Positions 11,869 through 23,834 of a stretch of DNA of 64,000 nucleotides are shown piece by piece. Position numbers and translations under genes: made by a program. This stretch comes from Orobanche coerulescens (Eukaryota; Streptophyta; Magnoliopsida; Lamiales; Orobanchaceae): positions 137,688,096-137,752,095 of the forward strand of contig CM065802.1 in the NCBI GenBank assembly GCA_033398695.1, given 5' to 3'. The notes beneath the pieces were generated by a model. That model had not been told where the DNA came from and ran no database searches. It was given only the letters and a program-made list of their open reading frames with translations. Each line of letters begins with the position of its first letter. Positions within the stretch are counted from its first letter, which is position 1.

Positions 11869-13312
11869 GCTAAATATGTATGTAGTAGGTAAGTATGATG
11901 ATTAAAGCAGTAAAACACGCAGGCAATTATAGTCATCTCAAAGGTGGGGTAATCCTCTACTAATCTACTTTTCTACAAACCAGTTGGAGATGAATTCACT
12001 ATAATTCTCAACCAGTGATAAATATTACAGTGATTCTTCCTATCTACAACAACTTCCAGCTAGTGGAAATCCTATCGTTGTAACTCCTTTGACTGCCTAG
12101 CACCTCTTGATCTAAAAGCCTCGGATGCCTATCAGTCTCGCAAACTTCAACCAGTGAAGTACCCCGAACTCAGGTTTAAAGACACGAGTGGTTTATCTTC
12201 TCCAACTAAGAGCTTCTTCAAATAAGAACTTTGAACTCTTGCTCTTCACGATGTTATTGTTCGCTTTGTTTGCTTTGATTGTTTTGTTTGCTTGTAAGTG
12301 TTGTTCGCATTGTACTTTACTCAATTTCAATCTTCTGGTACTTATAGATGTCGATCCTTGAGCTTCCTTCATAGCCGTTGCAATTTCTTATAACAAATTC
12401 GTCCGTTAGAGAAATAGACTTCTTTGTTTTTATTTCTAAATGTTGCAAGGCTGGATTCCCTTATTTTAATCTATTTCTGACCGTTGTGAAGACTTTCACG
12501 TTGTAGCGCCGAAACTTTAGATTATAATATGCTTAAAATCTTTAGAGTGTGGGTCTCGAGATATTTAATTCATTGCTTTCCGGGGATCTCTCCAGTCTGT
12601 CTCTCTACGCCTGCATGTGACTTTCTGTGATTATTGACTTTTCAACACATGCTGACGTGGACTGGATTACTTGGCTGATGACTGATCTGATCTCGTATAG
12701 TCATCCTTATCTGATGTCGGACTTATCGGATGTAACTTCTCTGAGGTGAAGTTCTCTGTCCCGACTAATCTTCTCTGATCTAAAGTCTTCTGACCTGATG
12801 AACTTATCTGATCTGATGGTCAAACTTCAGTTGACTTGGACTTCATCTGATCACTTGACTGCAGTTTGGTCAAACTTCTCTGATAATTATTTTGACCAGG
12901 ACTTCTCTGATAATCACTTTCTTCAGAACATTGTCTGATGATAAGTCGTTTGTGGTCAACCTTCTCTGAACAGTTGAGTTGACCAAGACTTCTCTGATTA
13001 AACTTGTCTGCAACTCGGCTTTCCGTAGTGTTTGGTTAAACCTCTCTGATGTATCTGTTTGACCAAAACTTGTCTGATATTGAACTTCTCTGTGATTTAT
13101 ACTTAGTTGATTTTTAGCCTAACTTACATGGCTTAGAGAAGATACTCATTTGGTTCTTCTTTACATTTTGCCAAGTATTCAACTATACATAATCTAGCCT
13201 ACAGAAGATGCTCATTTAGTTCTTCTTTACATTTTTCCAAGTACATAAAACATACATTTGAATAATCAAATACAGGGATGACATCATCAAAATATAATAA
13301 GTATTCCTAACA
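11869..13312 (-). repeat. Element B 5' LTR, distal segment
   Basis: The upstream part of B's LTR, separated from 1296-1431 by element C. On the minus strand it starts TGTTAGGAATAC at 13312. A possible TATA-like element (CTATAAGTACC, minus strand) lies near 12340. Around 12640-13090 it is rich in a short degenerate repeat of the form TTCTCTGATNNAACTT (plus strand), at least twelve loose copies. Confidence 0.75.
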
Positions 13313-14762
13313 TATCTTATTTCCTTGTAACTACCTATGAGAATATTAATTATATTTAATCACATGTTTTAGATATTTATTCACGTTATGGTTATGCAAA
13401 TGAAATATCTAATTATTTTATATTGTAGATAATATGGTGTGTTGGTGTCACACGAAAGATCACATTATCGGTCCCTTATAAAATATATAATAGTTCACAA
13501 CCTATATAATTATTAGACAAATTATATAAAAGGTTGTAGTGTATGCTTGAGATTAGTTGGTCTTGACTATTAGCATACATTAGCATATTTGCATACGTTG
13601 AACTGGATGGAGGTGAGATAGTGTCTTCTGTACTGACTGTAAGAAGAGCGTAAATCTCGAATAATTATTATTTCTTAATTCTAAGTATATAATAAAAAAT
13701 TATGTATTTATAATGCTTATTGATTTGATTTACCATGGGTGAGAGTCAAAATGATCGACTCAATAAGCCTCGTATCTTGGGCAATAATATTATTTATACG
13801 ACAGTTATTATTATTACTAGAAATCACGTACTGACTCGTGCGGGTTGATGATGTCCCCTTGAGGAGCTCGATAATGATTATATATTAAACCCTGCATGTG
13901 GATTTAATTCCGATATAATAATAAGGTTCGAGTGGTACTACTCTTGGATAAGATATTAATTAATTAAAGCTGTCAATCACTTTTAATTAATTAATAGATA
14001 TTCGATATCTTAAACACATGGAAATAATATATTTAATTAGGAGCCCAATTTCGTAATTTGGGCTTTCGGTAGGAAGTGCAATATCAACCTTCTAGTGGAC
14101 TAAGTTGATATTAATAGATTCATTATATTAGGAAGAGTCCTAATATGGTAAGATGAAATCATTTGGGAGTCCTTCCATAATCCTCCTTAAGATCCCTAGT
14201 AGTAGTCCAAGAGCCTATAAATAGGAAAATAAGGGGGAGGCCGATTTTATACTCCTTTTGCAAGGTTGTGAGATCAAATTGATCCTCTTGTGTTTAATTG
14301 TAGATCTAGACTTGTGTCTTTGATTCTACAATTTAGATAACACATTAATTTGCTAAGAGTGTTCATAAAATACTAGAAAGCAAATAAAAATTGAGTGACC
14401 ACATACAAAAGGAATTTCGGCCGATCCATATTGTGTCCAAGCAAGATCCGGTAGCTCGTTGCCCACACAACGTCCGGGTTAAGGCGGGTCATACTCTAGA
14501 AGGTCTAGAGGTAGAAATACAAGGTGATCAAGACGAAATCAACCAATTCGCTTCAAAGGTAATATCCTACGATCTTTTAGATCTAGATTATGATATTTCA
14601 ATAACCAACATATTTATTTAATAAATAATAAATAATATTGAAATTGCTTATTAGTCTGAGTAATTAATTAATTAGCATGCCTAAATAGATCTTATGCTCG
14701 TGGATGTGTAAAATGCAATTATCAAATTTTGAAAACTTTGCTTTCGCTGCGTTTTACTTCCA
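13313..14762 (+). repeat. Element A 5' LTR, missing its first ~50 bp
   Basis: Aligns with 41433-42846 from the TATCTTATTT/TACCTTATTT stretch onward. It contains a TATA box and a region translating to a short ORF that is simply repeated in both LTRs. The LTR end is placed at the CCA before ATAATTGGTATC. Because B inserted here, the LTR start lies beyond the left edge. Confidence 0.82.
14216..14224 (+). promoter_or_regulatory. Element A LTR TATA box
   Basis: TATAAATAG in the expected middle of the LTR. The 3' LTR has the same site at about 42379. Confidence 0.7.
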
Positions 14763-14767
14763 ATAAT

Positions 14768-14783
14768 TGGTATCGGCCGGATT
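14768..14783 (+). other. Element A primer-binding site, degenerate
   Basis: TGGTATC starts five bases after the LTR end but lacks the following AGAGC of the tRNA-iMet match (reads GGCCGG). It is a decayed site. Confidence 0.55.
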
Positions 14784-16173
14784 TGTAGGCTTTGTGCTAT
14801 TTTAATTAATTTTGATGATTAATTGATAGCAATTTAAATATTCATATAATCTGATGCTGGAATATTTTGCTAGATGTGTTCTTGCAGGTGATATGATCCA
14901 ATTATCATGGTTATGTGAATGGTTTATTTATTTATTTATTTTTATTATTTATGCAATTGGTGGTTTGGCCCGGTTTTGAGGCATGTAATGGTTTTTCCCG
15001 TGAGAAAATTTGCGGGTAGTTCTAGGTGTTTCATTTTTCGTGTAATCTTGCTGTAATTTCGATGTAGTATTTTGTGTAAAATTGTAATCGAATTCGGAAA
15101 AGACGGGATCATGAAGAAATAGAGCAGAACCGGATCGCTGGATCGGCTGGCACTGACAAAAGAATGAGCAAAGGGCCGCCGAGCAAACGGCTGCCTACCG
15201 AGCAGCGCCGAGCATGATGCCAGGAGACATGGGCAGCCTGGTCCGGGACGGTTCGCTGGTTCGGGTGGGGTCGTCCAATTTTTGGTCCGGTCCTTTTCGC
15301 CGCCGTTCGTTGCGTCCGCTGGAGAGTCAGAATTAAAATTAATTTTTTTTATGTAATTAAATTTGCATAAAAGTGAAATTTTAATTTTGGAAATCCACTG
15401 CCCGGCCGGGGAGGAGAGACGAGATACTTGATTCAGTGGGAGAGATCGAGTCGAAGATTTTCTCGGATTCAACTCAAGGAAGAAGACCATGATAATTGGA
15501 TAATTCAATTATCCATGCTTTATTTTTGGTTTTTATTGTTTTGATGTATGGCATGTATGAATGTATGCGTGATATATTTTCTGCATGTTAGGACGAGAAA
15601 ATTAAAAACCTTAAGGCTAAAATAACTAAGTGATTAAATTGATTTATTTTTTTTAAAACTAAAATCAAATTTTGGCCTCCATAATTAATTTAAATTGTAA
15701 AGTAATTAGCATGCGCGTTGACATTAGGGTCTTCCTCCATATCGGATGTGCTAATTATAGGTTCACTAGTTCTAAATTTCAAAATGATAACATAAGGTAA
15801 ATATTATTTTTTATGATAGGACCTCTCCATCTATAGGACTATTATTTAAAAAATAATACTTTAAGGATGTTAAATTATGGTATTCACTTAGGTGTATTAA
15901 TTAATAAGCTCCCCATCGGAATTTATGTTAACTAATATATGTCAAAGAGGAACCAACTATTGATTTTACTTGTCATAACGTAAGTTGACTAGATAGTAAA
16001 ATTAAAGACGTAAAACTCTACTTGAAAAATGTGTGTGTAAACATCCACACGATCGTGGCTTGCATATGTAGATTTTTCGAGTTGTTGGTTGCTAGCATAT
16101 ATATTGTGTTTTGAGGTTTTTCGATATATTTTGTTATGCATTATGTGATGGGTGGTTTTAATTTTTATCTCAG
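14784..16173 (+). other. Element A untranslated leader, no gene seen
   Basis: About 1.4 kb between primer site and gag, AT-rich apart from a GC-rich stretch at 15120-15310. A 187-codon minus-strand reading here has no recognisable domain. The leader ends TTTTTATCTCAG directly before the gag ATG, a good splice-acceptor match. Confidence 0.6.
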
Positions 16174-16952
16174 ATGTCTTTCAATCCACTAGCTGTTATT
16201 CTCAAAGAAAATAACTGATGGCACTAACTTTGCCGATTGGAAAAGAAATCTTGACATTTTCCTGACTGCTGAGGGGTATAAATTTGTCTTAACTGGGGAG
16301 AGCCCTCTGGATCCAGAACCGGATGCCACTCCTGGAGAGTTGGATGAATTCCGAAAATGGAAAAAGTCTGATGAGATGACTCGCTGTTACATTTTGGCTT
16401 CACTGACAAATGTATTGCAGCATCAGCATCAGACGATGGGCTTAGCCGCGGAGATGATGAAAAATCTCACCGAGATGTTTGGTCATCAGAACCAGGCGGC
16501 TAGACAAAATGCAATGAGGGTGTTGATGACAACCCAAATGTCTGAAGGGACCCTAGTAAGGGATCATGATCTTGAAATGATGTCTCATTTGAATGAACTG
16601 GGCATACTGGGGGCTACTATCGATGCGGAATCGCAGGCCGATATTATCTTGGGAAGCTTACCAAGAAGCTTTGAGCAGTTCCACCTTAACTACAATATGA
16701 ACCGTAGGACATATACTTTGGCGGAACTTCTGACAGAGCTTCAATCTGCTGAAGGTCTCTTCAAACAAGGTTATCATCAGATTATTGAAGCAACCGGTGC
16801 TACTTCTTCCAAACCCAAATGGAGAAAGAAGAAAAAGCAGGTTGGCCAGAAGCAAGTGGCAACTCTCAAGGTGAAAAGAAAGGCTCCTCACCAAAAAGCC
16901 AAAGGGAAAGTGTTATAAGTGCGGTCAGAAAGGACATTTTAAAGCGAACTGC
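16174..16952 (+). pseudogene. Element A gag
   Basis: Copia gag of the UBN2 type. ATG at 16174 (MSFNPLAVIL) is followed by a small deletion near 16213 that shifts the frame; the main frame then runs 16217-16918 (GTNFADWKRNLDIFL, then WKKSDEMTRCYILASL, ILGSLPRSFEQFH, YTLAELLTELQSAEG) with a lysine-rich basic tail. A CCHC zinc knuckle CYKCGQKGHFKANC at 16911-16952 is out of frame with the gag core by one indel. Confidence 0.85.
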
Positions 16953-18102
16953 CCTGCTCTTAAGAAAGGAATGTGTAGTCAAAACATGCTTAGCAGCTTG
17001 TTCTTCCACTTTGTGGATAGTTGATTCAGGCTCCACTGATCATGTTTTCTTTGCCTCGTATGGTTTTCAGGTAACCAAGTATCTTAGTGCGGGCGAGATT
17101 ACCATCAATTGAGGCGATTATTCCAGGCTTATGGCTGTTGCAGTGGGAGTCATGCAGTTGAAGATTAATGATAAATTATTAGTCCTCAATAATGTATTAT
17201 TAGTACCGGATTTTAGAACGAATTTAATTTCAGTTTCTAAATTAAAATGCGATGGTTATTCAATTTCTTTTGATGATGATGTCATTATTAGGAAAAGAAA
17301 TGGTGAATATATTTGCAAAGGTATTTTTAATGATGGACTATATGTCATTAATACTGCACAAACTCATATGCATAAATCACTTAACTCTTTGTCTGAACCT
17401 AAAAAGAGAAAAGAACCTTCAATCATAAACTAAACATATCTGCGGTATTTACGGTTAGGGCAAGTAAACCTTGGGAGGATTCAAAGATTGGTAGATGATG
17501 GCCCATTGGATGATCTCCAAATTGAGTCATTTCCAATTTGTGAATCCTGTCTGGAAGGTAAGATGACCAAAAGGGTTTTTAAAACCAAGGAAAACCGTGC
17601 TCATAATGTATTAGAATTGGTACGGATGTATGTGGTCCAATGAATATTCAGGCTAAGGGTGGTTTCGAATACTTCATCACGTTTATAGATGATTATTCAA
17701 GATATGGATATATATTTGATGCGACGTAAGTCTGAAGCCTTTGACAACTTCAGAGACTTAAAGGCTGAAATGGAGAAGCGTCATGGGAAGAGTATCAAGT
17801 CACTACGATCTGATCGTGGGGGATAATACCTTAGTGGAGAATTTTTGGATTTCTTGGCGAATGAGGGGATTTCGTCCCAGCTCACCGCGCCGGGAACTCC
17901 ACAACAAAATGATGTGGCTGAAAGAAGGGATATAACTCTTTTAGAAATGGTTAGATTTATGATGAGTTATTCGTATTTACCTATTTCGTTTTGGGGATAC
18001 GCCTTAGAAACAGCGGCGTACATTATAAACATGGTGCCTTCGAAATCAGTTCCAAAAACACCCACAGAGCTTTGGAGTGGGCGAAAGGCCAGTCTAGGAT
18101 AT
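16953..18102 (+). pseudogene. Element A protease and first part of integrase
   Basis: The protease active site is in LWIVDSGSTDHVFF near 17015-17050. The frame is broken by a TGA near 17110 and again after 17433. The GAG-pre-integrase region (RLGQVNLGRIQRLVDDGPL, 17455-17500, with ICESCLEGK downstream) has glutamine where the zinc-binding histidine is expected. Integrase core pieces follow in mixed frames: FITFIDDYSRYGY near 17680, SLRSDRG near 17800 then a TAA, and [19 protein letters not shown] near 17900, holding the catalytic glutamate. The gene is cut at 18098-18102 by element D. Confidence 0.85.
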
Positions 18103-19399
18103 TGTTAGGCGTATTTTTATGCGTTTATTTATCTTTATTTTATATCCATTTTAAGTCTAAATCTGCATAAATGAGCTTTTGATGCACTATCTTTATATGT
18201 TTTGAAGGAAATTGGAGTCCGGAAGCCTAAACGACGAAAAACGGGCGAAAACGACAAATTCTGGTCAGGGGCCGCGGCACAATGAAGCCTAGACGCGGCA
18301 CACACACGGACAGCATTGAACCAGCACACACTGTACCGGGGGCCGCGGCACGCACTTACTAAGCCTCGGCCCATGAAGAAAAATTGCGCCCAGGCATAGG
18401 GCACTGAGCATTAGGGGTCGCGGCATGCACTTACTGAGCCGCGGCCCACGGGGCGGCAATGCTGTATTGGCCGCGTTTCTGATCCGTTTTTGGAGCTGTT
18501 CTCGACCTAATTCCCGGACGCGTTTTGGGAGACGGAGAATGGTTATAAATAGGGATTAAATATCAATAATCGAGGATCATCGAAGAGGAGCAGAAAACAC
18601 CAAGGAACAGAGAGCGGAAGCTAAATAACGGAGGAATCCAAGTTCTTCGACTGCGTTTGATTTCTATTATGCTTTCTTTTATTCTTTGTGTATTCTTAGT
18701 TTCTAGCATGTCGGTCTAGAACCCTATTCTAGGATTTTGATGAAACCGAGGTCTTGACGAATTAACTTTTGATTTTGCATTATTAAAACATATTCCCCTT
18801 TCTTATTGAGTTTTCCCAACTGTTTTAATTACTATCAATTATGTGGCCTATGATTGATTTGTTTTGATTACGCAACTCGAATCGGGAGAGGAGAGTTGGT
18901 AGGAAGAATTGGTGAGAACCGTTTTATCTTGTGAGATAGGAATATACTCATAGGAATTACGTGGCTTAACTGAAGATTTCGCACTTTTTGCCTATTGACG
19001 AATTAATTCACCTAGGGATAGAGTGTTTTATTCGCCTTAGAAAATTCTATTGACCTCGGGAGAGGCAGTAGAGTATTTTAGCAATCTTCGCCTTTAATAA
19101 ATTGGGAAATCATTTAATTCAGATAAATCAAGAGTAATTCGGATAAACCGAGGCGGATTCACGATCCTAGATTAATCCCCTATTTGATCTTCTTTCTTTG
19201 AACAATCGATTTTACGTTTTATTCTTTTATTAATTTTCTTTAATTATTACTTACACCTCAAATTTCGATAGTTCAAATAAAATTAGAATACGCATAAATC
19301 GGTAATTAGTAAGTCAGTCCTCGAGGGAACGATATCTTACTTATCACTTTATTACTTGCTTACGACAACGTGCACTTGCGTTCACCGAAATTCGCAACA
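18103..19399 (+). repeat. Element D 5' LTR
   Basis: Pairs with 38070-39365. Upstream of the TATA box it holds several copies of GCCGCGGC-type motifs (18269-18450), some decayed. Confidence 0.93.
18265..18552 (+). promoter_or_regulatory. Element D LTR promoter: GCCGCGGC motif array and TATA box
   Basis: Repeated blocks of the form GAGCCGCGGCAC or GGGCCGCGGCAC, several followed by GCACTTACTGAG, precede TTATAAATAG at 18543-18552. The 3' LTR copy retains the motifs better. A similar block occurs inside the element at 22333-22585. Confidence 0.6.
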
Positions 19400-19405
19400 A
19401 GTTTT

Positions 19406-19421
19406 TGGCGCCGTTGCCAGG
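19406..19421 (+). other. Element D primer-binding site (tRNA-Asp type)
   Basis: TGGCGCCGTTGCCAGG lies six bases after the LTR end. It matches the known Athila-type tRNA-Asp primer site with one or two changes. Confidence 0.85.
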
Positions 19422-19534
19422 ACTGATTATTTTACTAATATCGATTTCAGTATTTCTAGTCTTAATTTGAACATTATTTTATTTTTGTGTAATTTTTTTT
19501 ATTTGTTTTCCTTTCAGGAATTTCTGGTTAGTGC

Positions 19535-21907
19535 ATGAGAAAATTCGGTAACGAATGCCTATTACCTTTGGATACTGAACTCGAGCGCACTCTTCGGAAA
19601 AACAAGAAGGAAAAGCGTGAGCTACCGACAAAAGACACCATGGCCGACAACACAGAAAATCACGGAGGAGACAATCTTATGCAGCAAGCTCAATCGACAT
19701 TGGCACTCCATGATTATGCTATGCCACAAATCAATGCAAACTTTTCGGGGATTCGGCGTCCAACCATCCAAGCGAACAACTTCGAGATTAAGCCGGCTAT
19801 TATTCAGATGGTACAAGCAAGCCAATTTTGTGGACTGGCAAACAATGATCACAACGCACACATCGCTTCATTTCTCGAGATTTGTGACACCTTCAAGAAT
19901 AATGGTGTCACCGAAGATGCTATTTGTCTGCGGCGTTTCCCTTTCTCTCTAAAGGACAAAGCCAAGTTTTGGTTGAATTCATTACCGCCGGGCTCTATCA
20001 CGACTTGGGCGGAATTAGCACAAGCCTTTCTGGATAAGTTCTTTCCACCATCGAAGACAGCGAGACTAAGGAATGAGATGACTACTTTCGGGCAATTTGA
20101 TATGGAGTCGCTTCATGAAGCTTGGGAGCGATACAAGGATTTTCTAAGAAGATGCCCACACCATTGTCTACCGGATTGGTTGCAAATTCAGACATTCTAT
20201 AACGGATTGAGTGCTTCTACACGCACTCTTGTTGATGCAGCCGCTGGAGGTGCTCTAATGGGCAAAACGATGGCCGAAGACCACTCTTTATTGGAAGCTA
20301 TGGCTGCAAATGCTTATCAGTGGCCTTCCGAATGAGTAAACCCAAAACGAGTTATGGGAGTTTCCGACAATGATCCAATATCTACGCTATCGGCCTAAGT
20401 TTCCGCCTTGACTCAGCAACTTCAAACTTTTTCACATGCTCCTTCTACCGTTACTACAGAATCATGTAATTGGTGTAATGGGTCTCATCCTAGCGCAGAG
20501 TGCCAAGTTGGAAATCCTTTCTAGCAACCTCCGATGGAACAAGCTCAGTTTGTGGGGAACGGGAATCGACAGAATAATCCATATTCCAACACATATAATC
20601 TGGGGTGGCGAAATCACCCTAACTTTTTGTGGAAAAACGGGCAAAACTTAAACCAACCTCAGTTTTCTCAACACCAACAGCAACCCCCTCCCACTCCAAA
20701 GATCTCTCTAGAGGAGGCAATGGCGAAATTAGCAGCAAATACGAGTCAGTTCATGACCCGTACGGAAGCAACCTTGCAAAACCATTCCGCCTTTATTTGC
20801 AACTTGGAAGTCCAATTGGGTCAAATAGCAAATGTGTTAACAGCCCGCCCTGAGGGTACCTTGCCAAGTACAACTGAGACGAACCCCAGAGAGAGTATTA
20901 ATGCCATTGGTTTGAGAAGCGGGAAGGAAGTGTGTGAGCAGCCCAGGCAGAACAAAAAGAGAGGTGAAGATGAGGGGAAGAAAAATTCGGCATCTGAAGA
21001 ATCACAAGTTTCTAAGAGCTCGAAACTGTTTCCAGATAATCCGACAGCCTATGTGCCACCCGTCCCGTTTCCACAGCATCTGCAAAAGCAAAAATTGGAC
21101 GAGCAATTCTCCAAGTTTCTTGATGTCTTCAAGAAACTACATATCAACATTCCATTTGCCGACGCCTTAGAACAAATGCCTAGATATGTGAAGTTTATGA
21201 AGGAAATCTTATCTAACAAATGGAAGCTCGAGGAATATGAAACGGTGGCACTGACTGAAGAGTGCAGCGCAATCTTGCAGAGAAAGCTCCCGCCTAAATT
21301 GAAAGACCCAGGAAGCTTCACTATACCGTGCACTATTGGGAATTTGTCTTTTGATAGAGCATTATGTGATCTCGGTGCTAGCGTTAATCTCATGCCTCTT
21401 TCTATTTTCAAGAAGCTAGGAATTGGGGAAGCGAAACCTACTCCGGTCTCTTTACAACTAGATGATAGATCCATCAAGTACCCGAGAGGGGTAGTAGAAG
21501 ATGTCTTGGTCAAGGTCGATAAATTCATTTTCCCTGCTAATTTCATTGTGCTTGATATGGAAGAAGATCATGAGATTCCGATTATTTTAGGTAGACCGTT
21601 CTTAGCCACCGGAAGGACCCTTATTGATATTCAAGAAGGTGAATTAATACTTCGGGTTGAAGATGAGCAAGTCACATTCAAAGTGTTTCGATCTCTCCCG
21701 TATCCAAGCAAGGACCAAAAGTGTTCACAAATTGATATGTTTGAGAAAGACACACATCGGGAGAGTTGTCGGTTGAAATGTTCAGAATCCGTTTTAGTTG
21801 CTCCGACGTCTAAGAAAAATGTAAAACGAGTCGCATATCTTAGGCATTTGGACATGTGTCTTCATCAACCGTTCATACACCAACGAAAAATTCTAATGGT
21901 GTCATAA
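19535..21907 (+). pseudogene. Element D gag-protease
   Basis: One reading frame with three in-frame stops between 20333 and 20524. The gag domain lies at codons ~100-230 (RRFPFSLKDKAKFWLNSLPP, SITTWAELAQAFLDKFFPP, SLHEAWERYKDFLRRCPHH), typical of Athila. Between the stops is a zinc-knuckle-like CX2CX3HX4C (CNWCNGSHPSAEC). A Gln-rich linker leads to a retropepsin-like domain: LCDLGASVNLMPLSIFKKLG near 21365, with the aspartate in DLGAS, then IPIILGRPFLATGRTLID. The first stop, TGA, is in a CGA-compatible context. The frame ends at 21907 just past the protease, where RT should begin. Confidence 0.88.
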
Positions 21908-22332
21908 GTTCATTCGAGAAAAAAGAGAATAAGCCGGAAGTGAAATGGATGCCAAGTCATGTACAATATGGGTGTTTTGGAAAGTTGTTTTTGTTCAAAT
22001 CTTTTTGCAAAGAACATTGGGTATCCAAACCAAAAATCGAATTGTTAAAGACCAATGGTCAAAAATTTAAAACACATATTAACGGTTTGATGGACAGGGC
22101 GGAGTTCAAATGGTGTTTGCGAAAAGCAATTTGATTTTCAAAAGGTCCGGCTGAAGACTATAAACTTAGCGTTTCTCGGGAGGCAACCCAAGTATTAGTT
22201 GTAGATTTTTATTTTTCAGTGTTTTCTTGAATTTTAGGAGTCTTCATTTTTCGTCAACTTTGCTTTGATATGCTTATTCCTCACGATCTTGATGTGTTCC
22301 TTTGAAAATTCTGTGCAGAAATCACCCCAGGG
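21908..22332 (+). pseudogene. Element D pol remnant and junction after a large deletion
   Basis: A short open piece (to 22134) contains KTNGQKFKTHING, which resembles the extreme C-terminus of Athila integrases (VNGQRLKHY-like). It is followed by a motif reading cgggaggcaacccaag (22177-22192) that commonly follows pol in Athila elements. RT, RNase H and the integrase core are absent, so I infer an internal deletion of several kb with its junction near 21840-22000. Confidence 0.6.
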
Positions 22333-22585
22333 GAAAATTCAGCAATGGGCCTCGGCACAAGGATAGTGAGCCGCGGCACACACAAGTTGACACAAGAAGG
22401 CTAACCGCACTGTACTCTGTGCCGCGGCACGGACCAAATGAGCCGTGGCACACTAACACGATGAGCCGCGGCACCCGGCGAAATAGCAAAAACGCCCAGG
22501 CAGGGTGTACTCTGGGCCGCGGCTCACTTAAGCTGTGCTGCGGCCCCTGTTGCGAAGATCAACCGCCCAGGTTTCCTTTATAACA
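22333..22585 (+). promoter_or_regulatory. Putative internal promoter of element D ORF2
   Basis: About seven copies of the motif seen in the D LTR (GAGCCGCGGCAC, GTGCCGCGGCAC, GAGCCGTGGCAC, GGGCCGCGGCTC and variants), interspersed with AAAACGCCCAGG-like text also found in the LTR, end at CTTTATAACATGG (TATA-like, 22577-22585). The order (motif array, TATA, short leader) repeats that of the LTR promoter. Promoter function is inferred. Confidence 0.5.
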
Positions 22586-22690
22586 TGGATCGGCTGGCAC
22601 AAATTGTAAGTTTCTTTCCCATCCTTTGCGCAGCACTCGGACGAACCCTATTCAATTTTTCTTCTTCTTGCATTCTTCAATCCAAGCAAG

Positions 22691-23217
22691 GTAATTATCA
22701 ATTCCTAATCTTAATTGCTACATGAATTGAAAAGTGAGGTGTTGTTCTTCATTCAATGTTGAATATGTTGTTAGTTTTTTTCAAAGTTCTATCAAAATTG
22801 AGTTGGAATATGGTGATTATTGATTGATTGTGATGGTATTTGTTGATTATGTATGAATTGTTGATGTTATTTGTCGTTTTGTCATTACTATCGATTGATG
22901 TTGTTATTTTTGGGATTGGATTTAGCCATTATAATTCTTGTTCTTCATTTAAAACCCATGCATGTTAGGTGTTTGATAAAATGCGTCAATGAAAATTTTT
23001 GAGCCAAACGCTTTCAATTTATATGCAACGAATTCGATTATCGGATTACATTGTACCCCAACCCTTGCATCATGTTTAAAATTGAAAGCTCATCCTTAAT
23101 TTTCTCTTACGATGGTGCAAGCTCATTCGATTCTATATTCACGTTCCGCGTATCTTAGGTCGAGTGTGGTGTAGTTTTTCTTACTGGTTGTGTAATTTCC
23201 GGTGTTTATTTTTTCAG
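22691..23217 (+). other. Possible leader intron of element D ORF2
   Basis: Donor CAAG/GTAATT at 22690/22691 and acceptor TTTATTTTTTCAG/GA at 23217/23218 bound 527 bp of T-rich, intron-like sequence. The accepted exon begins only ten bases before the ORF2 ATG, in a good initiation context (gccATGg). Splicing is inferred from consensus sites only. Confidence 0.5.
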
Positions 23218-23227
23218 GAACCTCGCC

Positions 23228-23834
23228 ATGGCTAGAAAAAGGAAGATTAGTACGAGGGCTAGGAGACAATCATCCCCCACAAGAGGGGACACATCACGAA
23301 GCCAAGCCGATTTAGAATCTCACCAATTCTCCGACCCGGAAATTCACAGAATATTCAACAAAAAAATACGGCCTCGACCAATAATCCCGGAGCGGGGATT
23401 CACTCCCGCCCCCTAGGACGGTGAGCTTCTGACTATGATTGACGAGATGGGAAGGGCTCGTTTCACTGCGCCACCCGAGCCGGTTGTGATATCTATCATC
23501 GAGGAGTTCTACGCCAGTGCTCTATTGCGACATATTCAGGCAGGGCGGATGATAGGGCAATCAGATACTCGGACTCAGATCATAGTCCGAGGCCATACTG
23601 TGGATTTTTCGGTGGCTGCAATTCGGAGACTATACGAGCTGCCAGTGGTGGACGAGACGGCGTATAAGCGGAGTATGAGTAGCCTCACGAGGGAGGCTCT
23701 GCTTGAGGCACTCACACAGCCCGGTTCTGTCTGGGAGACGCGTGCCCCGGGTTCTTCAGCCTTCTATTTTAAGAGTTCGCGCCTCAGTCGGCTCGAGCGA
23801 GCCTGGTTATACTTCCTCTGTGCATGAGTCGATC
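23228..23834 (+). pseudogene. Element D accessory ORF2, N-terminal part
   Basis: ATG at 23228 opens a basic, serine-rich N-terminus (MARKRKISTRARRQSS), possibly a nuclear localisation signal. A TAG at 23414 interrupts; the same frame continues with IIEEFYASALL, IIVRGHTVDFSVAAIRRLYE and RLERAWLYFLCA, then a TGA at 23825. This matches the plant retroelement family annotated in databases as putative plant transposon protein, found 3' of pol in Athila-type elements and sometimes called env-like; its function is unknown. Element E inserted nine bases after the TGA, and the domain continues at 36121. Confidence 0.75.

Larger units (their letters stand above)
1..13312 (-). mobile_element. Element B: Sirevirus-like Ty1/copia retrotransposon, 5' part only, minus strand
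   Basis: Read on the minus strand, the element begins TGTTAGGAATAC at 13312 and runs leftward: 5' LTR, a primer-binding site matching initiator tRNA-Met, then gag, which is cut by the window edge. The LTR is itself split by gypsy element C. B sits inside the 5' LTR of element A: sequence matching A's 3' LTR resumes immediately at 13313, while the first ~50 bp of A's LTR are missing and should lie left of the window. Pol and the 3' LTR of B are not visible, so its target duplication cannot be confirmed. The Sirevirus assignment rests on gag type and the ~1.6 kb LTR. Confidence 0.8.

Noticed and set aside
14391..14621. 76-codon ORF in the element A 5' LTR
   Set aside because: Present only as decayed sequence in the 3' LTR; it is LTR sequence near the promoter, not a gene.
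14945..15508. 187-codon minus-strand ORF in the element A leader
   Set aside because: Low-complexity composition, no recognisable domain, lies in an untranslated leader.
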